Positions 55,577 to 64,000 of a DNA stretch of 64,000 bases are shown here, in pieces. Positions within the stretch are counted from its first letter, which is position 1. Each line of letters begins with the position of its first letter. The notes beneath the pieces were generated by a model. That model saw only the letters and a list, made by a program, of their open reading frames with translations, was not told the DNA's origin and ran no database searches. This DNA comes from Vicia villosa (Eukaryota; Streptophyta; Magnoliopsida; Fabales; Fabaceae). Location: the NCBI RefSeq assembly GCF_029867415.1, contig NC_081186.1, positions 26,911,915 through 26,975,914 on the forward strand, in the 5' to 3' direction. The position numbers and the translations under genes are program-made.

Positions 55577-57493
55577 ATGAACCTTAGGAACGGTAAATTA
55601 ACCAACAGTGCACAACCGATTCCTAAACGAAGTTACAACAATAAAATGGTCAATGTGGCCAGTGGAGGGGAAATCAAGATCCCCCACAAGGGTCAGGAAC
55701 ATTAGCGACAAATTCTACGCACATTTCGACTTCTACTCAAGAGGCGCAGGCTATACCAGTTTTGACAGGATCTGAACCCATAGGTAGTTCCCAGGAGATG
55801 CCCGAAAATACTACAGGGACAACAGGGACTATACCAGTTTCGAGTTCGACCACCACGCCTCCATTCATTAGCGCAAGCGAGATACCACCTTTCTCGACAA
55901 ACGCTGCAAGTCAGTTATTTTCCCCAGGACCATCATCGACTTTCGAAGGTTGGAGACCCAACAATCCATATGGAATGCCATATTCATATATGACAGGATT
56001 ACGAGGGCCTACATACACTACAACTAACCCAACGACATTTTCGCCGAATGTTAGTTCGATAGGTCGAAGCGCACAGAATACTGGCTTCTCTGCCCAAATA
56101 CCCCCTTTTTACCACAAATAGTCAAGCAGCATTTCAACAGGAAATGGATGCAAGTAACCATGATATGTTAGGAACTTTTGCCAAAGAATTGGGCTCCATC
56201 TTGAATCCGTTAGCAACAAACATCGCTAGGACTAACTAGGATAATGTGGAAACTTTCCAAAAAATATCATCTCAAATAAATCGAATGGCAGATTTTTTAG
56301 GAGTTCCACAAAATAGACGAAGGAACAACCAATCAACTTATCAGGAAGGGGAACCCATTCTAGAACAAGTTCGAGCCACAACACCACCATCTAGACCAAC
56401 ACCAGTCGAGCAAAACCAAGTAATAGACTTAGAAACTCGAAGGCAAACGACTAACGTTGGCCAACAAGCAGTTGCCCAGCAACAGCCTAATCTGGTGATG
56501 GTAAGAAGAAACGAACATCCTGACGAAGTGGTCCATAGGGTTAGGAGAGACAATTTGGCAACAGAGAACAATCTCACTGCCATGATAGAGAGAATAATGG
56601 CTAACAATGGCCTTAATACCGGGCTTCGGCGCCCAAATTATACATCCCCAATAGCAGAATATATCATGCAAACGGAATTGCCAAGGGGTACCAAAGTACC
56701 AAAATTTACTAAATTTTCAGGGGACACCAATGAGTCTACCATGGAGCACATAGCCAGGTATCTGAAGGAAGCAGGGGATCTAGCAGGGAACGAAGATTTA
56801 AGGATTAAATACTTCCCTAGTTCGCTAACAAAAAATGCTTTTGTTTGGTTCACTACTTTGCCCCCAAATTCCATAGATGCATGGGCACATTTGGAGTGAC
56901 TATTCCATGAACAATTTTACATGGGTCAAACCAAGATAAGTCTGAAAGAATTGGCTAGCATCAAGAGGAAGTTCACGGAATCTATAGATGATTACTTAAA
57001 CAGGTTCTGTTTGTTGAAGTCAAGATGCTTCACGACTGTCCCAGAGCACGAATTAGTTGAAATGGCTGCAGGTGGCCTAGATTATTCAATTCGAAAGAAA
57101 CTGGATACTCAATACCTAAGAGATATGGCCCAATTGGCAGACAGGGTTCGACAAGTCGAACGATTAAAAGCAGAAAAGGCCAGAGCAAGTAAAAGTTATA
57201 AGAAGGAGAGAGTAGCATACGTCGAAGCAGACGACGTTGATCGCGAACCTTTTGAAGATTCATACAGTATGGAAGAGGTCGAAATAGATCTTGCTGAGTT
57301 AAAAGAGGCACCACCTTATTCTTGCAAATTGCTCACCCCTTCTAATGGAAAAAATCCAGTAGAGAATGATAAAAGCGATAGATTTCCTAAGAAAACTTAT
57401 ACATTTGATGTCACTAAATGTGACGAAATATTTGATTTATTAGTAAAAGATGGCCAGATGATAGTACCTCCCAATTCAAAATTCCTCCGTTAG
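55577..57493 (+). pseudogene. Tat-C gag (frameshifted)
   Basis: ATG 55577 is the likely start. Phase changes near 55664 and 56105, and stops at 56237-56239 (TAG) and 56897-56899 (TGA), break the frame. A Ser/Thr/Pro-rich N-terminus precedes the gag core (IMQTELPRGTKVPKFTKFSG at about 56665, FVWFTTLPPNSIDAW at about 56845, then ESIDDYLNRFCLLKSRC). A further frameshift near 57475 leads into the next segment. Confidence 0.85.
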
Positions 57494-59370
57494 AACAACG
57501 GAAGAAGCGAGGTTTTTGCAAATATCACGGTTTTTTAGGCCATAAAACTTCACAATGTTTTCTTTTCAGGGATTTAATTCAGAATGCTATCAAGGATGGA
57601 CGTCTGAAATTTGCTGACAAAACCAAGAACCATATGAAGCTTGACACAGATCCTTTGAGTGTGGCTGACACTAACTTGTGTGAACCATTTGACATCAACA
57701 TGGTGGAAGTATCTGAAATTGATGCTGCTGAATCGGAGATAAATTCAGGTGGAAAGCAGGCTACTGAAAGCCTAAATGCCAATTCGATCTTCAATACTGA
57801 TGTTAAAGAATCCTTTGATGCTGAGATGACTAAAGATTTGAAAGGAAAAACAAGTGAGGCCACTAAAGACCTCACAGTGAAGCTTCAGCAGAAACGAATT
57901 TCCGAGGCTCCTCCGGTAGTTGTTAACATGGTCAATGCTAAACGGCCTTTATCTGAAATAGAAGAACTAGAAAAATGGCTGATAAGGGAGAAAGGAAATA
58001 TTGAAATCCCACCAAGAGGGAACAGTCTGAAGGATTATCTCTGGGATTGTCATGTGAAAAATGGTGGAAAAATGCTGATGTGCCCAAGATGTTCAGTTAT
58101 GCTGAATCGAAGGGTTCAAGCCAATTTCGAGAGGGCCCTGCGAGAAAGAATGGAGCAGCCTTGGAGAGGAGGAAACTTATTGCTCAAGGTGTACCCAAGG
58201 ACTGAAGAAAGCTTGATGGGTTTCTTGGTCAGATGTCACAACGATAACTCTGAGATTGCATTGTGCCCGAGGTGTGGAGCAGTTTATGATGAATTACTAG
58301 CAAGATCATTCGAAAGGGCGTATCTCTACGTGGGTCGGGAAACTCAAGGACTTCGTCCCAACTTGTATGGGTTCGATATCAGGACCCCATCAAGGAGGCC
58401 TGACAGCCCACACCCTAGAGCTCGAAGGGTCACATTCAAAGTTCCTGCCGACATACCCAGGGATAGATGGATGCAAGCTGGTGCCAGAACCAACAAATGG
58501 CGAAGTTGGGACCAAGGAGGAAGAACTGCAATGGCATATAGGAAGCAATTCCAGGCTTCCAATCGAGAGATGTACAGGTTGGAGAACTACAAAGGCAAAA
58601 ATCCTATGTCCAGATCACAATGGAGAAGGCACCAGAGGATGAAGAAAGCCCAAAGGGAATACAAACCAAGGGAGACTGGAGAATCAAGTAGCAATCAAAT
58701 CCCAATGCAGGGGGCAAGGACAAATAAACCTCCAGTGGAGCGTAAGCTGTTCGATTCTGAAAATGAGAAAGAAGAAGAAAAAATGCATTCCAGCCCTTGG
58801 AAGGAAGACGATAGGATGACAAACAATTTCGACTCGGACGGAGTATCGTCGATAAATTTAAACTGCAGTGTTGTGTCAGTACTCCCTCATGAGTTTAACC
58901 AAGAAACTGAAGTTGAGGATTGTGAGGAAGCTGATGAGGAAGAGATGGCAAGACACAGACCTGTGTGTTATTATGTGCTGAACAATGGGGCAGTCGAAGA
59001 GCAGAACGCTTTCTTCGAAAGGCCTGATGAAGGTATGAGGAATCATTTGAAACAACTCTACATAAGAGCCAAGATTGAGAATGTTGGCATTAACAAAGTC
59101 TTAGTAGATGGGGGAGCAGCAGTGAACCTAATGCCTCAATACATGTTGAAGAGAATTGGTATGTTCGATACTGATATAAGACCACATAACATGGTTCTGT
59201 CCAACTATGAAGGCAAGATAGGGCAAACCTTAGGAGTAAATTTAACTGTGGGTTCCGTCACCAGGCCAACGATGTTCATGGTGATACCAGCAAAGGCTAA
59301 TTACAATCTTTTGCTTGGAAGAGAGTGGATCCATGGAGTGGCGGCTGTACCTTCGACGATCAAAGACTAA
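57481..59370 (+). pseudogene. Tat-C gag C-terminus and protease, with duplicated Cys motif
   Basis: The segment opens with a Cys/His cluster (CKYHGFLGHKTSQC). Two related modules follow at 58048-58137 and 58234-58320, each with CH, about nine residues, CPRC, and FERA near the end, suggesting an internally duplicated zinc-binding unit. An arginine-rich region then precedes the aspartic protease LVDGGAAVNLMPQYML (near 59103) and LLLGREWIHG. DGGA replaces DS/TGA. The phase ends at 59370 because of a frameshift near 59355, after which the sequence continues in another phase. Confidence 0.85.
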
Positions 59371-60789
59371 CCATATGGAGAGAAGATGGCATAGTAGAGA
59401 ACATCGAAGGAGATCAAAGTTACTACATGGATGGAGTCAATCAAGTCAATAAAACTAGTTTCGACAGGAATTTGGCGAACATAGGACCTTGCCATGCTGC
59501 TGAAGATATATACGCTCCAAACAGAAATGCTTTATACTATTTGTCTTTACATCCTAATGGATTCCAATGGAATAGAGAGATAATAGACGGTCCAGAAGAT
59601 ACCTCACCGTTGGAGCATTCACCAATAATACGGCCAACAGGCTGGGATGACGACGTTGGTCATGTCTGAAGCATCTTTTTTCGAAAAGATTTCGGCTTAC
59701 ATAGCCGAGAACAAAAGAAACACGGCTCTCGAAGCCGAGTTATCACACATGACGGTCAGTACGGTTCAAAGTGAAGCAGAAACGAGGGATTCTGGAATAC
59801 ATCCTACCCCCCAGTTCCTCGAAGATCCAGTTCAAGCCAAAGAAATCTTAGGAGAGGAGATGAGTCAAAGGCTGGATGGAATCTACGACGAAGAGCCTTT
59901 GGGATTCGAGAAAGACCCAATGGGGGAAAATATCAAAATGTTAGCCCAAGACCCACTCGAAGAAGTAAATCTCGGAGATGGAGATCAGAGGAGGGTAACA
60001 TACATCAGTGCAAAACTAGAGCCAACTTTGAAGGAAAAAGTCATCACGTTGTTGAAGGAGAACAAAGATTGCTTCGCATGGGATTACGACGAGATGCCTG
60101 GTTTAGGGCGAGATTTGGTCGAATTAAAGTTGCCCATAAAGGAAGGAAAAAAGCCCATCAAGCAAACTCCTAGAAGGTTCGCACCAGAAATTCATTCGAA
60201 GATCAAAGCAGAGGTCGAAAGACTTCTACGATGCAAGTTCATCAGAACTACGAGGTATGTCGAATGGATTGCTAATATTGTGCCAGTTATTAAAAAGAAC
60301 GGTTCATTAAGAGTATGCATAGATTTTCGTGATCTTAATGCAGCAACGCCTAAGGATGAATATCCCATGCCTGTGGCAGAAATGTTAGTAGATTCAGCCG
60401 CAGGCTTCGAATATCTAAGTATGTTGGATGGATATTCTGGGTATAACCAAATATTCATTGCAGAAGAAGATGTGTCTAAAACAACTTTTCGTTGCCCAGG
60501 GGCCATAGGCACCTACGAATGGGTTGTAATGCCTTTTGGTCTAAAAAATGCTGGGGAAACTTATCAAAGAGCAATGAATTCTATATTCCATGATTTTATA
60601 GAAACTTTCATGCAAGTGTACATAGATGACATTGTGGTGAAATCTGTTTCAGATACGAGTCATCTGGACCATCTGAGCCAATCATTCGAGAGAATGAGAA
60701 AACATGGCTTAAAGATGAACCCCCTTAAATGTGCTTTCTTTGTGCAGGCTGGAGATTTCCTGGGCTTCGTTGTCCACAAAAGGGAATAG
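59371..60789 (+). pseudogene. Tat-C protease-RT linker and reverse transcriptase
   Basis: The linker reads in one phase to about 59640-59669 and then shifts to the RT phase (59647-60789). RT motifs include [60 protein letters not shown] and YIDDIVVKS (near 60617-60645). An extra base near 60780 ends the phase, and the RT C-terminus continues in the next one. Confidence 0.9.
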
Positions 60790-61799
60790 AAATTAATCAA
60801 AATAAAACAAAGGCTATTATGGAAACAAAGCCTCCATCGACGAAGAAAGAATTACAGTCTTTACTGGGGAAGATAAACTTCTTGAGAAGATTCATCTCTA
60901 ACTTGAGTGGACGCACACAAGCTTTTTCTCCTTTACTTCGACTAACGCAAGGAAAGTTCGAATGGCGTGCCGAACATCAAGAAGCTTTCGAGAAGATAAA
61001 GCAATACTTGATGCATCCACCAATTTTATCTCCCCCAAATGGGAAGAAACACATGCGCCTGTATATTTCAGCGTCAGATAATGCAATAGGTAGCATGTTA
61101 GCTCAAGAAGATGATAATGGCATCGAAAGAGCCATTTATTACTTAAGTAGAGTACTCACTGATGCAGAGACTAGGTATAGTGCAATAGAAAAACTCTGCC
61201 TTTGTCTATATTTCTCTTGTATCAAACTAAAGTATTATATAAAGCCAGTTGATGTTTATGTTTCGTCTCATTGTGATGTGATTAAACACATGCTATCAAA
61301 GCCTATATTGCATAGTCGAATTGGCAGATGGGCGTTGGCCCTTACTGAGTACTCTTTGATATTTCAACCCCTCAAAGCAATGAAAGGTCAGATCTTATCA
61401 TATTTCATTGTTGACCATGCAGTGGTTAAAAACCCTCAACAATACGTCGAATTGAAGCCTTGGAAGCTATACTTCGATGGTTCAACCCACAAAGAAGGAA
61501 CTGGCGTTGGAGTACTAATAATTTCTCCTGATGGAATTCCAACAAAGCTCAAGTACAAAATTGAAGGTCCCTTATGCTCCAACAACGAAGCTGAATACGA
61601 AGCACTGATTGCTGGACTTGAAGCTTTGTTAGAATTGGGGGCAACTAGAGTCAAAATTAAAGGAGACTCTGAACTAGTGATTAAGCAGTTGACGAAAGAA
61701 TACAAGTGTATCAAAGAAAATTTGATCATGTATTTTGTCATAGCAAATAGGCTGCTCAAAAAATTCGAATACATGGATTTAAATCACATTTCAAGGTAA
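60781..61799 (+). pseudogene. Tat-C RT C-terminus, RNase H and additional RNase H
   Basis: FLRRFISNLSGRTQAFSPLL marks the RT end, SASDNAIGSMLAQ and YYLSRVLTDAETRYSAIEK the first RNase H. KLYFDGSTHKEGTGVGVLI, NNEAEYEALIAGLEA and KGDSELVIKQL mark the second RNase H characteristic of Tat. A frameshift at about 61797 separates it from integrase. Confidence 0.9.
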
Positions 61800-63271
61800 A
61801 AAATCAGGAAGCAAATGATTTGGCACAGTTAGCTTCAGGATACAGGGTATTAAAAGAAAAACTAGAAGAGCTGATCGAAGTAAGAGGCAAGGCAATGGCT
61901 ACCAGGCTCTCCCCAAGTGACTTGGAGAACTCACAATTAGGTTTTGCCAACAAACAAGAGTTTAAAGTTTTGAATATAGACTCTTTGGCAGACACAGATT
62001 GGAGAAGTCCAATTGTGAACTATTTAAAAGATCCTTCGACAGACACGGATAGAAAGGTAAAATATCGAGCTTTATCATACTTTTTAATGGGAAATGAATT
62101 GTTTAAGAAAACTCCCGAAGGAGTTTTATTAAAGTGTCTGGGCGAAGCAGAAGCATATTTGGCTCTCTCAAATATACATAGCGGAGCATGTGGTGCGCAC
62201 CAAGCGGGGCACAAAATGAAATGGCTTTTGTTTCGATACGGAATGTATTGGCCTTCTATGTTGAAAGATTGCATAGAATTTGCAAAGGGATGTCAGGAAT
62301 GTCAAGAACATGCAGGTATTCAACATGCTCCTGCAAACGAGTTAAGTTCAATAATTAAACCAAGGCCTTTTAGAGGTTGGGCATTATATTTAATTGGAGA
62401 AATTCACCCCAAGTCGTCTAGAGGTCAAAGATATATTTTGGTAGGAATAGACTACTTCACAAAATGGGTCGAAGCGATACCACTTGCGAATGTAGATCAA
62501 GAGGCCGTGATTGAGTTTATTCAAAAACACATTATATACAGGTTCGGAATCCCAGAAAGTATAACCACAGACCAAGGTTCAGTGTTCACTGGGCGAAAGA
62601 TGCAAGATTTCGCCAAAGATATGGGGTTCAAGTTGTTTACCTATACACCTTACTATGCTCAGGCAAATGGACAAGTCGAAGCAGCAAATAAGATAATAAT
62701 TGGTCTTATAAAGAAACATGTAGGGAAAAAACCCAAGAATTGGCACAAAACTTTGGACCAAGCACTTTGGGCTTGTCGAACATCTCCAAAAGAAGCTACA
62801 AACACTACGCCTTTCCAACTGACGTTTGGACATGATGCAGTACTCCCAATTGAGATATATTTGCAGTCAGTTCGGATACAAAGACAAGCAGAAATTCCTC
62901 CAAACACTTACTGGGAATTGATGATGAATGAATTAGTAGATTTGGACGAAGACAGACTTCGAGCATTGGAGATGATAAAAAGACAAAAAGAAAGAGTGTC
63001 CAGAGCATACAATAAAAAGGTGAAAGGTAAAACGTTTATCAGTAATGACTTAGTCTGGAAAGCTATTTTACCTATAGATCGAAAGAATCAGGCGTTAGGT
63101 AAATGGTCCCCACATTGGGAAGGCCCTTTTCGAATCTTGAAAGTGTTTTCAAATAACGCTTATGAGATAGAAGAATTGGCAGAAGATCGTAGAATTTTAA
63201 GGGTAAATGGAAAGTATCTGAAAAGATACAAACCAAGCATGCATGAAGTAAAGATTCTTGCAAAAACGTAG
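61800..63271 (+). pseudogene. Tat-C integrase
   Basis: One continuous phase to TAG 63269-63271. HHCC zinc finger (HSGACGAHQAGHKM ... CQECQEH), catalytic Asp in VGIDYFTKWVEA, Asp in TTDQGSVF and Glu in GQVEAANK, followed by a C-terminal domain with GKWSPHWEGPFRI and LRVNGKYLKRY. All catalytic residues are present; the gene is listed as a pseudogene only because the upstream polyprotein is frameshifted. Confidence 0.9.
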
Positions 63272-63488
63272 ATATTCGAAGTATATTACGTAGGCCAAAA
63301 TGGTTAAACTAACACCAAAATGGCTGTATGTTCAAACAAACATGCATGGTAAATACAGTAAGAAGACAAAGAAACGTCAAAATATTTTTCATTGATATCA
63401 AAGGAGTACATTCGTTACAGAGAAGGTGGTTCCCAATAACATTGGGGATTACAAAATTCAAAACATGAAGCCTAAAAAAACCCACCTC
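63272..63488. other. Tat-C spacer between pol and antisense ORF
   Basis: About 220 nt, AT-rich. I see no gene or clear signal; transcripts from the two strands would converge here. Confidence 0.5.
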
Positions 63489-64000
63489 CTAGTTGATCCT
63501 TTGATCTAAACCCTCTAGGGACAGCAGGGGTAAGCTTTCCGCCTCGAACATGTCCAAGGATCCAGATCTACGCATCCTTTTCACTATCCCCTTTTTAAGG
63601 AACATGTAGGACAAGAGTCTTCCATATGGAAGACATGTTACTACACCTTGCCGAGCAGCAGCCATAGAAACTGCTTCAACAAGTCCTTTGAAGATCATCA
63701 GAGGAAAGTTAATTTTCTTCCCACAGAGGGCACAGAGTATAAACTCCAAATCCTCCACCATGATGCTATTTTGATCATGGTTTCGTGGACGAAAGTTGCC
63801 CACGAGGAGTTGGTGCCAAACCCTAATGACCTTGGCGCTGAAAGGATCATTGTCCATAAGAGTCCTCAACATAAGATGGGTGGTCATGTTGAAGGTATTG
63901 TCATCAAAAATCTCTCCAGAGTTATTGCATCTCAGCAGGTTGGAGATGGTGGAGGGAGTGATAGTAATATGGGCCCTTCGAACCTCAGAGACGATAGTGG
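63489..64000 (-). CDS. Tat-C antisense ORF, partial (runs off the window)
   Basis: The minus strand is open from the window edge to the stop at 63491-63489, at least 170 codons, while plus-strand pol is riddled with frameshifts. It lies between pol and the unseen 3' LTR in reverse orientation, as do the antisense ORFs of Tat elements. Stretches VRRAHITITPSTISNLLRC, AKVIRVWHQLLVGNFRP and VEDLEFILCALCGKKINFP resemble, in order, WVRGKVVKYDWTHVNRILRC, PIPKAWAYFLHHNL and TVERALELYMLI of Athila-1 ORF3. Both may contain the putative plant transposon protein domain. Function is unknown. Confidence 0.7.
   Translation of the reverse strand, partial: TIVSEVRRAHITITPSTISNLLRCNNSGEIFDDNTFNMTTHLMLRTLMDNDPFSAKVIRVWHQLLVGNFRPRNHDQNSIMVEDLEFILCALCGKKINFPLMIFKGLVEAVSMAAARQGVVTCLPYGRLLSYMFLKKGIVKRMRRSGSLDMFEAESLPLLSLEGLDQRIN

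Larger units (their letters stand above)
54542..64000 (+). mobile_element. Tat-C: Tat-lineage Ty3/gypsy element with antisense ORF, 3' end outside window
   Basis: 5' LTR 54542-55493, PBS, gag, protease, RT, RNase H, additional RNase H and integrase follow in order on the plus strand, and an antisense ORF lies after pol. The extra RNase H and an antisense ORF between pol and the 3' LTR are known traits of the Tat lineage (Grande, Retand relatives). At least seven frameshifts and two stops make this copy inactive. The 5' flank is gaatg, so the 3' LTR should be followed by gaatg. Confidence 0.92.

Noticed and set aside
1..64000. Functional host gene, bacterial operon, CRISPR or defence system
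   Set aside because: Every long coding region is retrotransposon gag, pol or an element-specific ORF. No direct-repeat/spacer array or prokaryotic gene organisation is present.

Overview
The window is nuclear DNA of a flowering plant and consists of LTR retrotransposons from end to end. No host gene, rRNA, genuine tRNA, CRISPR or bacterial feature is visible. Long Ogre/Tat-type Ty3/gypsy elements (LTRs of 3-4.5 kb opening TGTCATACCCC or TGTTGCACCCC), Athila-type elements and SIRE/Maximus-like Ty1/copia remnants together suggest a large legume genome, most likely tribe Fabeae (pea, vetch or lentil relatives). That taxonomic guess is inference from the repeat families only.

Layout: (1) 1-3477, minus-strand LTR-type sequence of an Ogre/Tat-like element. 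(2) 3478-3999 and 15728-19016, a decayed minus-strand copia element with PBS and a piece of LTR. It is split by Athila-1 (4000-15727, plus strand, 1419-bp LTRs, target duplication atagt), which carries gag-pol and a third ORF, all with nonsense codons. (3) From 19017, Ogre-A (minus strand): 3' LTR 19017-22992, a repeat-rich 3' UTR, then gag pieces at 49360-49929 and 54397-54541 with no pol between them. Ogre-A was hit four times: by Ogre-B (24594-46888, plus, duplication cctcg), a copia-like solo LTR (47611-48747, minus, gtttg), a 4457-bp Ogre-like solo LTR (49935-54391, plus, gccag) and Tat-C (54542 to beyond the window, plus). (4) Ogre-B, 22.3 kb, has 3.1-kb and 2.8-kb LTRs, an extra ORF before gag, gag-PR, a candidate 277-bp intron, RT/RNase H/second RNase H/integrase and a tandem-repeat 3' UTR. 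Its integrase was split by Athila-2 (35604-42255, minus, gcaac), a very young element whose only gene is an intact 858-codon gag-protease ORF. (5) Tat-C (LTR 54542-55493) has a gag-pol broken by many frameshifts and an antisense ORF downstream of pol that runs off the window.

Five insertions have perfect 5-bp target duplications, so boundaries and nesting order are firm. LTR divergence agrees with the nesting: Athila-2 LTRs differ by 2 substitutions and 1 indel in about 1170 bp, Athila-1 by about 6 transitions plus indels in 1419 bp, and Ogre-B on the order of 1-2% plus a 326-bp deletion.

Most interesting: the gag-protease-only Athila-2 with nearly identical LTRs; a second copy of the Athila-1 LTR promoter module (CGCG palindrome array plus TATA) just before its third ORF; a domain shared by that sense ORF and the antisense ORF of Tat-C; PBS-like decamers inside the 3' ends of several Ogre-type LTRs; and tRNA-like segments inside two Ogre LTRs.
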